From NCBI GenBank assembly GCA_902796905.1, contig CADBQU010000051.1, positions 1 through 43,392 of the forward strand: 43,392 nucleotides of DNA, read 5' to 3'. The position numbers were made by a program, and so were the translations under genes. Below the pieces are notes generated by a model. The model ran no database searches and was not told the origin of the DNA. It saw nothing but the letters and a program-made list of their open reading frames with translations. Origin of the DNA: Oscillospiraceae bacterium (GTDB lineage Bacteria > Bacillota > Clostridia > Oscillospirales > Acutalibacteraceae). Positions 7,593-17,241 of the stretch are shown here, in pieces (within the stretch, counting starts at the first letter, position 1; each line of letters begins with the position of its first letter).

Positions 7593-8570
7593 TTACCCCA
7601 AAATAACACTTAAAAAGTCTTCGTTGGTTGCGTTTTTAATAAAATCATCCAAATTAATTTTATTAAGTACCGCAAGTATATCTTCTTTTTTGTGTTTTTT
7701 ATTTTTTAACGTTTCTTCTAAAAGCTTTATATCGTTTTTACCGAAAAAGTCTCCGGAAATTTTTATATCGTTTATATTTCCGTTCACTATTTCCATACCT
7801 ATTTCCACTAATCCGTACTGAAATTTTTTAAATTGTTTAAAGCTGTAATCGGGTGAAGAACCGAAGTTCCATTCCCAAGTACCGTATTTTGTTTCTACCA
7901 ATTTATTTATTGCGTTTAAATCGTCTTTGGTAAAATAATAATCTTCTAAATTATAACGGTCTTTTAAAAAGTTTTCAAATAAAAGCATAAACTCTTCGGG
8001 AGTTATTTTTTTATCTAAATGCTCCGTAATATTTGTTACTCTTGAAGATACGCTTTTTATTCCCTTGCTTTCTATTTTTGCTTTCTTTACTTTTAAACAA
8101 TCGGATAACACCGATATATCCGTATCAAACATTATACAACCGTGATGAATTATTAAATCCTTATAAACCGATTGCGCATTTCCGCAAAATTTTGAGCCGT
8201 TAATTAATATATCGTTTCTGCCCGAAAGCTCCGCCGTTATATTAAGTGTTTTTAAAAAATCCCTTAAATCTTTTGTAAAAGTTTTATAGTCCCCTAAACT
8301 GTTATTGTTTTTGGTTATATAAGTATAATTTATGTTTCCCATATCGTGAAAAACAGCGCCTCCGCCGGTTTGACGACGGACGACGCTGATTCCGTTTTTG
8401 TTTATAAAATTGTAATCTATTTCGGATAAAGTATTTTGGTTGCAGCCTACTATTACCGCTTTTTTGTTCCTCCAAAGCATAATTATTTCTTTTTTAAAGG
8501 AACGCAGCAAATATTCTTCGCTGGCCAAATTAAATTCCGGACGGTTACAATCGTTATGCACAAAAAGCAT
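7593..8570 (-). CDS. lplA: Lipoate-protein ligase A
   Basis: Activates free lipoate with ATP and attaches it to the lipoyl lysine of E2. The protein has 325 residues with an LplA catalytic domain: RRQTGGGAVFHD (about 85-96), GRNDILINGSKFCGNAQ (about 141-157) and a C-terminal accessory domain. It starts 3 nt after the E1 stop codon with a weak SD, so translation is probably coupled. Its place inside the dehydrogenase operon indicates that this complex is lipoylated by scavenging; no lipoyl synthase is visible here. Confidence 0.9.
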   Translation of the reverse strand: MLFVHNDCNRPEFNLASEEYLLRSFKKEIIMLWRNKKAVIVGCNQNTLSEIDYNFINKNGISVVRRQTGGGAVFHDMGNINYTYITKNNNSLGDYKTFTKDLRDFLKTLNITAELSGRNDILINGSKFCGNAQSVYKDLIIHHGCIMFDTDISVLSDCLKVKKAKIESKGIKSVSSRVTNITEHLDKKITPEEFMLLFENFLKDRYNLEDYYFTKDDLNAINKLVETKYGTWEWNFGSSPDYSFKQFKKFQYGLVEIGMEIVNGNINDIKISGDFFGKNDIKLLEETLKNKKHKKEDILAVLNKINLDDFIKNATNEDFLSVILG

Positions 8571-8573
8571 ATA

Positions 8574-11048
8574 TTATACGCCTTTTTTGGCCTTTCTTAT
8601 TTGTTCTGCGGGAGTATAATTTTTTGTGGAAACATGATCTTTTAAAGGAATGAGTTTTTCGTTTACGGCGTCTAAGAACCAAGAAACCTGCGGGAAAAAT
8701 TCGGCGTCGTATTCAAATGCGGGAGTAATCCAGTTTTCGCTTGCAACTATTGCCGGAGGACAATCCAAATAATCGAATGCCAATTCCGTAATGTTGCTTG
8801 CCATATCGTGTAAAATAGAGCCTCTGTCTACGGCGTCGGAAGCAAGCAATATTTTACCTGTTTTCTTAACCGATTCTATAACTTTTTCGTAATTAAACGG
8901 AACTACGCTTCTGGCATCTATAACTTCGCACGAAATTCCGTGTTTTTCTTCTAATATTTTTGCGGCTTCCAAAGCACGGTAAATAGTAGAACCTATTGTA
9001 AGAATAGTAAGGTCTTTACCTTCTTTTTTAATATCGGGTTCGCCTATTTCAACTTCGTAGTAGCCTTCGGGTACTCCGCCCTTATGGAATTCTTCACCTT
9101 TATCGTAAATTCTTTGACTTTCAAAAAATACTACGGGATCCGTTCCCATTAACGCTGCATTCATTAAACCTTTTGCATCGTAAGGAGATACCGGGAATAC
9201 TACTTTAAGTCCCGGAATGTGCGCGCATAATGCGGTCCAGTCCTGAGAATGCTGCGCACCGTATTTAGAGCCAACCGACACACGCAATACTACAGGCATT
9301 TTAAGTCCGCCGGCACTCATAGATTGCCATTTTGCAAGCTGATTGAATATTTCATCTCCGGCGCAGCCTATAAAGTCGGCATACATAAGCTCAACTATAA
9401 CTCTGCCGCCTGCCATACCGTAACCTACCGCAGTACCAACAATAGCAGATTCCGAAATGGGAGCGTTAAATAAACGATTATAAGGAACAGCTTCGGTCAA
9501 ACCTCTGTAAACAGCCATAGCGCCGTTCCAATCTCTTACGTCTTCGCCGTAAGAAATAAGTGTTGGGTCGGTATAATATTTATTAATTATAGCTTCAAAA
9601 ATACCGTCTCTTATATTGTAAACTTTAGCTTTGGAATAAGGCTTTCCGTTTTCGTCAAACGCATAACGCGATTTTAAAGCAATCTTTTGTACCTGAGGAT
9701 TGTCTTTTAAAGCCGTTAAGGTTTCACACTTACGGTCTTCCATTTTTTCTTGTCTTTCATTCGAGAACATTAAATCTTCTAAGAAATGAGGATTTTTCCT
9801 GTAATCGGTATAAGGAGAAATTTCCAAATCGCTTGCAAGGTCAAACATAGCTCTGTTCCTTGCGGCGGCCTCGGCTTTAATTTTTTCTATTTGCGCTTTG
9901 GTAGCAACCTTTGCTTTAATTAAAGCTTCGGGGAATTTAACGATCGGGTCGTATTTATACCAATGTTCTATTTCTTCTTTTGTTCTGTAAGAGCTTATAT
10001 CCGAAGTAGAATGTCCGCTCATACGGTAAGTAATAACATCTAATAAAACAGGACCTTCGCCGGCTTCCAAAATAGGACGTTTACGCCTGTAGGCGTCTAT
10101 AAGAGCCAATGGGTTCCAGCCGTCTACCCTTTCGGCGTGCATTTGATTTTTCGCCATAGCGCCCAATCTTGCCAATTCGCCGTAAGCCATGGTTTCGCCT
10201 TTTGTTTGTCCGCCCATACCGTAGCTGTTGTTATTAAAGTTATAAATTATAGGCAAACCGCCTTTATAATCATCCGGCCATAATTCTCTAAACTGGTCCA
10301 TATTGGCAAAGTTCATAGATTCGTAAACAGGACCTCTTGCAGCAGCGCCGTCCCCTGCGTTTGCTACAACAATACCTTTTTTCTTATTGCATTTTTTAAA
10401 TAAAGCAACACCGGTACCTACAGGAGCCGAACCGCCTACTATTGCATTGTTTGGGAAAATACCAAATGGTAAAAAGAATGCGTGCATACTTCCGCCCAAG
10501 CCTCTGCTAAAGCCGTTATCTTTTGCAAAAAGCTCTGCCATAAGACCGTAAATAAAGAAGTCTTTAGCCATATCCTTTACTGTTTTGGCGGTGGATTTTT
10601 CTTTCATAAGTTTATAAATACGTCCGCCCTGTACGCTTTCCATAATCTCGGTTAATTTTTTATCGCTTAATTTTTTAATTGCAGATAAACCTTTAGCTAT
10701 TACTTCGTGGTGGCTTCTGTGCGTACCGAAAATAAAATCGTTTTCATCCAAAGTATAAGCTTGACCTACCGCGGTTGCTTCTTCGCCTATAGCCAAGTGT
10801 GCAGGTCCCGGATAAGTAAACTTTTTGTTGTTGTAGTTACCTTCGGTTTTTATGGTCATTAACATACTTTCAAATTCTCTTATTGCAAGCATATCGGCAT
10901 AAATCCCCAAAAGGTCCGCTTTGGTAAAATTACCTTCTTTTAACTCTTGTTCTATGGTTTTGTTGTATTGGTTCATAGGCATATCTTCAAAATGAATAGT
11001 GCCCGCAGCGCGCAACTCTTCAGGCGCTACATATTGTGATTTTGGCAT
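8574..11048 (-). CDS. 2-oxoacid dehydrogenase E1, alpha and beta subunits fused
   Basis: The thiamine-diphosphate E1 of a pyruvate/2-oxoacid/acetoin-type complex, 824 residues in one chain instead of two. The alpha half (about 45-450) has the ThDP motif GDGAAARG (232-239) ending in NNNSYG (272-277). The beta half starts near 478 (IRDGIFEAI) with GEDV, the ISESAIVGTAVGYGMAGG stretch and a transketolase C-terminal domain from about 680. An extra N-terminal segment of about 40 residues precedes the alpha half. Fused E1s occur in some anaerobes; separate PdhA/PdhB or AcoA/AcoB are more common. The substrate is not readable from sequence; pyruvate is the default guess. Confidence 0.9.
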   Translation of the reverse strand: MPKSQYVAPEELRAAGTIHFEDMPMNQYNKTIEQELKEGNFTKADLLGIYADMLAIREFESMLMTIKTEGNYNNKKFTYPGPAHLAIGEEATAVGQAYTLDENDFIFGTHRSHHEVIAKGLSAIKKLSDKKLTEIMESVQGGRIYKLMKEKSTAKTVKDMAKDFFIYGLMAELFAKDNGFSRGLGGSMHAFFLPFGIFPNNAIVGGSAPVGTGVALFKKCNKKKGIVVANAGDGAAARGPVYESMNFANMDQFRELWPDDYKGGLPIIYNFNNNSYGMGGQTKGETMAYGELARLGAMAKNQMHAERVDGWNPLALIDAYRRKRPILEAGEGPVLLDVITYRMSGHSTSDISSYRTKEEIEHWYKYDPIVKFPEALIKAKVATKAQIEKIKAEAAARNRAMFDLASDLEISPYTDYRKNPHFLEDLMFSNERQEKMEDRKCETLTALKDNPQVQKIALKSRYAFDENGKPYSKAKVYNIRDGIFEAIINKYYTDPTLISYGEDVRDWNGAMAVYRGLTEAVPYNRLFNAPISESAIVGTAVGYGMAGGRVIVELMYADFIGCAGDEIFNQLAKWQSMSAGGLKMPVVLRVSVGSKYGAQHSQDWTALCAHIPGLKVVFPVSPYDAKGLMNAALMGTDPVVFFESQRIYDKGEEFHKGGVPEGYYEVEIGEPDIKKEGKDLTILTIGSTIYRALEAAKILEEKHGISCEVIDARSVVPFNYEKVIESVKKTGKILLASDAVDRGSILHDMASNITELAFDYLDCPPAIVASENWITPAFEYDAEFFPQVSWFLDAVNEKLIPLKDHVSTKNYTPAEQIRKAKKGV

Positions 11049-11166
11049 AACTGAAAACTCCTTTATTTAAATTTAATTTTATTTTTATTTGGGAATATTT
11101 TGTTTTTAAAATTTATTTTGTATTTTATTTTTTGGTTTGTTTTTTCAAAATATTAATTATAAAAAA

Positions 11167-12537
11167 CTAAATAAATAACGCTTCTCTTATAATTTCACTA
11201 ACCGAGGGATGAGGGAATACCAGTTCTTTAATATCGTCTACCTTCATTTCGGTTTCTATCATTATTCCTGCTCCGTATATAATTTCCGACGAATAGTTAC
11301 CTATCATCTGTACACCCAATACACGGTTTGTGTCTTTATCTAAAACCACTTTGCAAATACCGTCGCCGCCTTCGTTTTCTGCAACGTATCTGCCTGAGAA
11401 CATCATAGATACTTTTTTAACCAAAACATTAAAGCCCTGTTTTTTTGCTTCGGATTCGGTTAAACCTACGGAAGCCACTTCAGGATTAGTATAAATAACA
11501 GAAGGGATGGCGGTGTATCTCATTATATCTTTTTTGCCGGTAATATTATTTACCGCTACTTCGCTTTCCCTGTACGCCGTATGCGCCAACATTAAAACAC
11601 CGTTAACATCGCCCGTGGCATACAATCCCGAAATATTGGTTCTTCCCGTATTATCGGTTTTAATTGCGGCTCTGTCCATTTCAACTGCAAGGTTTTCCAA
11701 ACCAAAACCTTTTGTAACCGGACGCCTGCCGATAGAAAATAAAACCTTATCCGCTTTAACTTTGTTAAGTTTTCCGTTTTCTTCGTATTCTACATAATCT
11801 TCGCCTATTTTGGTTACTTTACAGGAAAGTTTAAAAACTACGCCTTTTTTCTCGTAATTTTTCTTTAAAATTCCTGCTATTTCGCTGTCGGTGTTACCGG
11901 CTATATGGTCTAACATTTCAACTACGGTTACCTTGCTTCCAACCGAATTAAAATAAGAAGCCATTTCCAAACCTATAACTCCGCCGCCTATAACAACAAA
12001 TTCTTTCGGTATTTCTTCAAGGTCTAAAACTTCGCGATTTGTTAATCCAAAGCCTCTTTCATAGGCTTCTTTTAAACCGGGAATAGGCGGAAGAACCGCT
12101 TCGCTGCCGGTGGCTATTATAAGCTTTTTACCTATAAATTCTTTATCGTTAACCTTTAACTTAAAGCCTTGTTCGGTCTTTCCCAAAATTTCACCGAAGC
12201 CCATTTCTACATCAACATGATTATTTTTTAGCTGCATACCAATGCCGCCCACCAAAGTGGCAACAACTTTATTTTTTCTGGCAACAACTTTCTTTTGGTC
12301 TATTTTGGCGTTTTCGGCTGTAACACCGTAAACCTCTCCGTGTCCGTTTGCATGCTCAAATATTTTTGCGCTGTTTAAAAAAGTTTTGGAAGGCACACAG
12401 CCTTCGTTTAAACAAACGCCGCCCAAAGCTCTCTTTTCAATTACCAAAGTTTTTAAGCCCGCATGACCTGATCTTTCCCCGGCCAAATATCCGGCAGGAC
12501 CGCCGCCCAAAACAATTAAATCGTAAATGTTTTCCAT
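11167..12537 (-). CDS. lpdA: Dihydrolipoyl dehydrogenase (E3)
   Basis: The FAD disulfide reductase that reoxidises E2 dihydrolipoamide with NAD+. It has 456 residues without the extra lipoyl domain found in some E3s. FAD motif GGGPAG is at 11-16. The redox pair is Cys42 and Cys47 in GGVCLNEGCVPSK. The NAD motif is GGGVIGLEMA near 184-193, and the C-terminal HPSVSE carries the catalytic His443. It is preceded by an SD (aggaagag) and a 199-bp gap holding a long inverted repeat. Confidence 0.95.
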   Translation of the reverse strand: MENIYDLIVLGGGPAGYLAGERSGHAGLKTLVIEKRALGGVCLNEGCVPSKTFLNSAKIFEHANGHGEVYGVTAENAKIDQKKVVARKNKVVATLVGGIGMQLKNNHVDVEMGFGEILGKTEQGFKLKVNDKEFIGKKLIIATGSEAVLPPIPGLKEAYERGFGLTNREVLDLEEIPKEFVVIGGGVIGLEMASYFNSVGSKVTVVEMLDHIAGNTDSEIAGILKKNYEKKGVVFKLSCKVTKIGEDYVEYEENGKLNKVKADKVLFSIGRRPVTKGFGLENLAVEMDRAAIKTDNTGRTNISGLYATGDVNGVLMLAHTAYRESEVAVNNITGKKDIMRYTAIPSVIYTNPEVASVGLTESEAKKQGFNVLVKKVSMMFSGRYVAENEGGDGICKVVLDKDTNRVLGVQMIGNYSSEIIYGAGIMIETEMKVDDIKELVFPHPSVSEIIREALFI

Positions 12538-12586
12538 TTTTACTCTTCCTTTGTTTTTCCTTTTGTTGTTTTATAGTTATTTTTAT

Positions 12587-12653
12587 TTTTGTTTTGGTGC
12601 AACAGATAACAGTTATTTTATTTGCTATACCAAATTGCCGCACCAAACAAAAA
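12587..12653. other. Long inverted repeat in the E2-E3 gap
   Basis: TTTTGTTTTGGTGC (12587-12600) pairs, with one bulge, with GCACCAAACAAAAA (12640-12653). About 40 nt lie between. In the mRNA of the minus-strand operon it would form a stem just ahead of the E3 ribosome site. No T-run follows, so processing or stability control is more likely than termination. Confidence 0.5.
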
Positions 12654-12736
12654 TAATCCTAAATTTATTTATTGCTTCCTATTAAGATTTTATTTTTTAA
12701 AATTTATCAATTTGAAAATTTAAATGTTTTTATTTA

Positions 12737-14089
12737 CTATTTAGCCAAATATGCGGTAAAGTTTTCTAAAATAGTTTTCATTTCTATTAAAAATTTAGCT
12801 GCCGGAGCACCGTCTACCGCTCGGTGATCGTATGTTAAAGATAATCCCATAGAAGGATAAACCTTTAATTCTCCGTTAACGGATTTTACTTTATCGGTTA
12901 TGGTACATACGCCTAAAATGCCGGTTTGCGGCGGGTTAATAACCGGCGTAAAGCTTTCTACGCCCAAAGAGCCTAAGTTTGAAACCGTAAACGAAGCGCC
13001 CTGTAATAAATCCGGAGAAATATTTCCCTGTTTTGCAGCGGCTATTAATTCCTTGGTTTTTTTGGAAATTTCGGCTAAAGACATTTTATCTGCGTCGAAT
13101 AACGTAGGAACCAACAATCCTCTGGGAGTATCTACTGCAACGCCTATATTAACGCTGTTAAAATAATGCATTTCATCATTAACTAAATTTGCATTTAAAT
13201 CCCTGTGGTTTTTAAGCGCGCGTGAAACCGCAAAAAGAATAATATCGTTAAGCGTAATTTTGCTTAATCCCAATTCTTCATCCGTAGCTTTAAGCATTTT
13301 CCTGTATGCCATTATAGCGGTGGCGTCAAAAGAAGAATTGTTTGTTAACTGAGCCGTAGTGGAAAGCGAAGTCATCATAGATTTTGAAATAACCTTGCGT
13401 ACATTGCTTAATTTAACAATTTCCACTTCGGGTACGTTTTCGCTGTCGTCAGTATTAATATTAGTATTTACGGCAGAGTTCAAATCGTTAACGGTTACTC
13501 TTCCGCCTATGCCTGTGCCTGTAATGCCTGCGGCGTCTTTGCCTAAACCAAGTGCGGCGGATGTCATAACTGTGCCGTTTTCTACAGCGTTAATAACATC
13601 TTTTTCCACTATTCTGCCGTAAGGACCGGTAGGAGTAACGTATTTTAAATCCACACCGTGTTTTTTTGCATAGTTTTTGGCTCTGGGAGAAGCTTTGTAA
13701 TTTTCGGATTTTTCCGCAGTGGCTGCAGCATCTTCTTTTACCGTTTCGGCAGGTTTTTCTGCCGCTTCTTCTTTTACTTCCGATTTTTCTGCCGGAGCGT
13801 TTTCTTCCGCGGCATTTTCGTCTTTGGGAATAAGGTCTTTATAATCCTCTCCCGGATTGCCTATAACGGCTACGCCCGTTAAACAAGGAACATCGTCTCC
13901 CTCGTTCCTAAAAATATCCAAAAGAGTTCCCTCTGCTTTTGCTTCTTCATCTACCGAAGCCTTATCGGTTTCGTACGAAAAAAGCAAATCGCCCATTTTA
14001 ACGGCGTCCCCTTTTTTCTTGTGCCATTTTGTAATAATACAGCTTTCAACCGTAATACCAACCTTTGGCATTAATACTAACGTTGCCAT
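12737..14089 (-). CDS. Dihydrolipoamide acyltransferase (E2)
   Basis: The core acyltransferase of the complex, 450 residues. One lipoyl domain (1-80) has the lipoylated Lys43 in YETDKASV. An Ala/Glu/Lys-rich linker follows. The E1/E3-binding domain is at about 152-186 (ASPRAKNYAKKHGVDL). A second linker and the catalytic domain (about 225-450) follow, with the active-site motif DHRAVDG (His422, Asp426). The domain order is standard with a single lipoyl domain, as in many Firmicutes. It is the first gene of the complex, ahead of E3 and E1. The acyl group is not certain. Confidence 0.93.
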   Translation of the reverse strand: MATLVLMPKVGITVESCIITKWHKKKGDAVKMGDLLFSYETDKASVDEEAKAEGTLLDIFRNEGDDVPCLTGVAVIGNPGEDYKDLIPKDENAAEENAPAEKSEVKEEAAEKPAETVKEDAAATAEKSENYKASPRAKNYAKKHGVDLKYVTPTGPYGRIVEKDVINAVENGTVMTSAALGLGKDAAGITGTGIGGRVTVNDLNSAVNTNINTDDSENVPEVEIVKLSNVRKVISKSMMTSLSTTAQLTNNSSFDATAIMAYRKMLKATDEELGLSKITLNDIILFAVSRALKNHRDLNANLVNDEMHYFNSVNIGVAVDTPRGLLVPTLFDADKMSLAEISKKTKELIAAAKQGNISPDLLQGASFTVSNLGSLGVESFTPVINPPQTGILGVCTITDKVKSVNGELKVYPSMGLSLTYDHRAVDGAPAAKFLIEMKTILENFTAYLAK

Positions 14090-14145
14090 AGTTTTAAGTT
14101 CCTTTCTTTATATAAATAATTAAATATTAAATTTTAAAAATTAAA

Positions 14146-15417
14146 TTAAACATTTAAAGGCTTTGCGTTTGCCAACAAATACTTTTCGGCTTCGCCGCTC
14201 CATAAACCGTTGTTCTTTTTAACCAAATTATCCAGTTCTTTAAATAACGGATCGGTTTTGCCTTTTTCTTCAAAATCGGCTAATGCCGTTAACGGCAAAG
14301 AAATATGCGTATATATAAGCTTTTTGCCGCCCTTTATATTAGGTAAATTTTTAGTGGCTTCCGCCGCGCTGTCCAAACCGCCTATATGGGTTATCATAGC
14401 AGCGGGATTTATAAGTTTTTGCTCCATCATTTTTAACGATTCTTTCATATCTTCAGTATTGCCGCCGGAAGAACCGCAGATATGCGTTGAACCGTAATGA
14501 ACGTTATAAAAATTAAAGTTTGCCGAAAATTTAGGGTCGGTAGGTCCGGCAAAAAAATTCAAGCATCCGTCTTTACCTAAAAGAGCGTCGCCCATTTCAA
14601 CTACGGGTTTTACCGGAGCATAAACAAAAACATCGTCATATCCGTTGCCGTCTGTTAAATCAAGCATATATTTTGTAGGGTCTTCATATTCCGAAGTATT
14701 AATATATATAAGCTCTACACCGTTCTTTTTTGCCTCTTCCGTAGGCAAAATTTCTTTTGCTCTTTCAATTCTTTCTTGGCTTATATCGGTTACAACCACC
14801 ATTTTGGGTTTACGGCTGTTATGTATGCAGTAGTCTATTGCTCCCAGTCCCATAGGACCTACGCCCGCCAAAATAGCCATAAAACCGTTTTCTTTTATAC
14901 CCATAACATGTTCGTATTCGCCTTGCTTTTTATGGTGATAGTTAGCATGATAACCGCCTACGATACAAGACATAGGCTCTGCCAAAGAACCGTAAAAAAA
15001 GCTGTCGCCGTCATACGGAAGCAAGCAACCCAATTCTATGGCAAAATGCGGAATTATAATATAGGTGCAGTCGCCGCCGTAATAAGGAAAAGAATACCCC
15101 GGAGCGTCTAATTTACCCTTATAATTCATAGAAGGCTGTACTACAAACTTTGTACCCTCTTTATAAGTATCTTTCCATTTTGCGCCTACTTTAACAAGTT
15201 CTCCGCAAAATTCATGACCTATTATAATGGGATTTTCGCTTACATCATCCGGTACTCTTTTGTGATTGGAGCCTTGAATGGTAGCTTTGTATGAAGACAT
15301 ACAAAGGCTGTCGGAAACTATTTTTGCCAAAATTTCATCCTCTTTAATTTCCGGCAATTCAAATGTTTCCAATCTCAAATCATTTTTTCCGTAAAGTCTT
15401 AACGCTGTAGTTTTCAT
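14146..15417 (-). CDS. Zinc-type medium-chain dehydrogenase, SorE-like
   Basis: A 423-residue MDR-family oxidoreductase. N-terminal catalytic domain: LCMSSYKA (Cys39 as possible zinc ligand) and GHEFCGE (His68, Glu69). Nucleotide-binding domain: LAGVGPMGLGAIDY near 184-197. It is longer than typical alcohol dehydrogenases (about 350) and resembles L-sorbose-1-phosphate reductase (SorE) in length and motifs. That fits a polyol or ketose phosphate substrate and the DeoR gene next door, but the substrate is an inference. It starts at an ATG with SD aggag. Confidence 0.75.
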   Translation of the reverse strand: MKTTALRLYGKNDLRLETFELPEIKEDEILAKIVSDSLCMSSYKATIQGSNHKRVPDDVSENPIIIGHEFCGELVKVGAKWKDTYKEGTKFVVQPSMNYKGKLDAPGYSFPYYGGDCTYIIIPHFAIELGCLLPYDGDSFFYGSLAEPMSCIVGGYHANYHHKKQGEYEHVMGIKENGFMAILAGVGPMGLGAIDYCIHNSRKPKMVVVTDISQERIERAKEILPTEEAKKNGVELIYINTSEYEDPTKYMLDLTDGNGYDDVFVYAPVKPVVEMGDALLGKDGCLNFFAGPTDPKFSANFNFYNVHYGSTHICGSSGGNTEDMKESLKMMEQKLINPAAMITHIGGLDSAAEATKNLPNIKGGKKLIYTHISLPLTALADFEEKGKTDPLFKELDNLVKKNNGLWSGEAEKYLLANAKPLNV

Positions 15418-15553
15418 AATTTTCTCCTAAAATCAATACTAAAATTTAAAAGTTAAACAAAATAAAGTATTAACATAATAGAAACAAATAATTGGTTTTG
15501 GCGTATAAAACGCCTTTAAACGGCATTTTGCACCTACCTATATTAATACAACA

Positions 15554-16315
15554 TTAAACATTTATTATTTTAACATTAAATTTATTTGCGCCCTTTAAAA
15601 TACTGCTTTGCTTATCAATATCCGTAATAATAATATCAATATCTTTAAGCGAAGCAAATGTAAACGGTAAAGATTTATCTATTTTATCCTTGCTCATAAG
15701 CATAATAACCGTGCTTGCTTTTTTAATTACCGCGCGCTTTACTTCGCTGTCGGCATAGTTCCCTACGGTAAAACCGCCGTTTTTGGAATAACCCGAAGGA
15801 GATATAAAAGCATAATCTATATTTAAAAGCTTTAAAGACGCCAAAGCGCACGCGCCTGCCAAAGAGCAGTTATTGGAATTAAGCGTACCACCGGTAAGAT
15901 TAACGGTTATTTCGTTTTGCTTCATAACTTCTAAAGCTATATTCGGTCCGCTTGTAATAATAGATAATGGTATGTTGGACAAAATTTTTGCAAGCTCCAT
16001 CATGGTACTTCCCGAATCTATAAAAATAGACCTTCCCGTATCTATAAACTCCAAAGCTTTTGCCGCAAGTGTTGCCTTAACTTCGGGATTTTGCTTCATT
16101 CTTTTAAAATATGCCGTTTCCCTTTCGGTTTCGGTTTCTATTTTTTTGGCTCCGCCCCTTATGCGCATTGCCATTCCCATATACTCAAGTTTTTCAATAT
16201 CTCTTCTTATGGTCATTAAAGAAACATCCGGAAACGCTTCGCTTAATTCTTTAAAAGAAACTACCTTTTTTTCATCCAAATAATTTTTAATAAGTTCTAA
16301 ACGGTTATATGTCAA
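15554..16315 (-). CDS. DeoR/GlpR-family transcriptional regulator
   Basis: A 253-residue sugar-phosphate-responsive repressor-type regulator. N-terminal winged helix (about 1-58): KVVSFKELSEAFPDVSLMTIRRDIEKLE, then MRIRGGAK. The C-terminal DeoRC sensor (about 75-235) has IDTGRSIFIDSGSTMMELA. The start is a TTG at 16315, preceded by AAAGGTGG with 7-nt spacing. As first gene it probably regulates its own promoter and the downstream dehydrogenase operon; the effector is unknown. Confidence 0.88.
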   Translation of the reverse strand: MTYNRLELIKNYLDEKKVVSFKELSEAFPDVSLMTIRRDIEKLEYMGMAMRIRGGAKKIETETERETAYFKRMKQNPEVKATLAAKALEFIDTGRSIFIDSGSTMMELAKILSNIPLSIITSGPNIALEVMKQNEITVNLTGGTLNSNNCSLAGACALASLKLLNIDYAFISPSGYSKNGGFTVGNYADSEVKRAVIKKASTVIMLMSKDKIDKSLPFTFASLKDIDIIITDIDKQSSILKGANKFNVKIINV

Positions 16316-16539
16316 ACAATCGCCACCTTTTTATAAACCCACTTTTTTATAAGTTTTGTTTGATTTTTCAAAGAAATCAATCAAGGTAAAACCAGTTAAT
16401 AAAGACAAATATTTAAGTTTTTTGTTTTATCATTTAAAAGACATTAACATTCCTGCATTTCTTGCCTTTAAAAAACTCTGAAGTAAGCAAAAAATTCATT
16501 TACCTTAAATGTTTTCTAAGCCCATTTATCCTCTTTATA

Positions 16540-16610
16540 ATTTTAACATCAAATTAACATGTTGTCAATTAAAAAATAACATAAATTTTCATTTTGTAAC
16601 ATTTTGTAAC
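16540..16610 (-). promoter_or_regulatory. Operon promoter with tandem and palindromic operator candidates
   Basis: On the minus strand, TTGACA (16563-16568) and TAAAAT (16540-16545) are 17 bp apart. The palindrome AACATGTT (16556-16563) touches the -35. Two exact tandem copies of ATTTTGTAAC (16591-16610) lie just upstream of the -35. Either could bind the DeoR protein. The resulting mRNA has a leader of about 215 nt before the TTG start. Confidence 0.75.
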
Positions 16611-16625
16611 AAAGGCTGTTTTTGT

Positions 16626-16677
16626 AAAAAAACAATAACAAAACCACTATTGAAAATTCAATAAAAGTTTTGTTATT
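16626..16677 (-). terminator. folA terminator
   Basis: In the minus direction AATAACAAAAC pairs with GTTTTGTTATT around an inner ATTGAA/TTCAAT stem. A run of seven T follows the stem. It lies right after the folA stop codon. Confidence 0.75.
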
Positions 16678-16683
16678 TTAACT

Positions 16684-17184
16684 TTAAAATTCTTTTGTAT
16701 TTTTGTTTTTATATGTGCAAAATTTAATTAAATATCCGTTTGTTTCTATAGGTTCGGATTCTTCTGCCAAATAAAAATTTTCCGATTTATCTAAATTTTC
16801 AAAAAATGCATCGGCATTGCCTATTGCGTTAACCTTTGTTACTAAAACTTCGCTGCAATAATCAAGCAAAGTTTTATACATCATAGCTCCGCCTATAACA
16901 TAAACATCATCGGAATTATATTTTTTTATTTCCTCTATAAGCTCTTCCAAACTGTTAACCACAATACAGTCTTCCCTTTTTTCCGCTCCCGGCCAAAGAA
17001 CAATATTTGTACGGTTTTTAAGGGGTTTGCCGTTAGGAAAAGAAAGCAGAGTATTTGAACCCATAACCACCGTTTTACCCGTAGTGGTTTCCCTAAAAAA
17101 TTTCATATCTGCCGGTATAGAAAACATCAATCCGTTTTTTTTGCCTATACCCCATTCTTTATCGCAATGCAAAATGGCTTTCAT
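16684..17184 (-). CDS. folA: Dihydrofolate reductase
   Basis: Reduces dihydrofolate to tetrahydrofolate with NADPH, renewing the cofactor consumed by ThyA. The 166 residues are of normal length. WGIGKKNGLMFSIPADMKFF (11-30) holds the substrate-site acid Asp26. GKTVVMGSNT is at about 36-45 and VYVIGGAMMY is the C-terminal NADPH motif. The Trp common in LPWxxP is replaced by Phe21. It sits 57 bp downstream of thyA with a clear SD (aggag). The gap contains a 15-bp sequence repeated in tandem (atttatctattttaa). Confidence 0.93.
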   Translation of the reverse strand: MKAILHCDKEWGIGKKNGLMFSIPADMKFFRETTTGKTVVMGSNTLLSFPNGKPLKNRTNIVLWPGAEKREDCIVVNSLEELIEEIKKYNSDDVYVIGGAMMYKTLLDYCSEVLVTKVNAIGNADAFFENLDKSENFYLAEESEPIETNGYLIKFCTYKNKNTKEF

Positions 17185-17241
17185 AAAAACTCCTATATTT
17201 ATCTATTTTAAATTTATCTATTTTAAATTTATTTGTTTGTT

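Noticed and set aside
17193..17230. Tandem 15-bp repeat in the thyA-folA gap
   Set aside because: Only two and a half AT-rich copies; likely slippage, with no sign of function.
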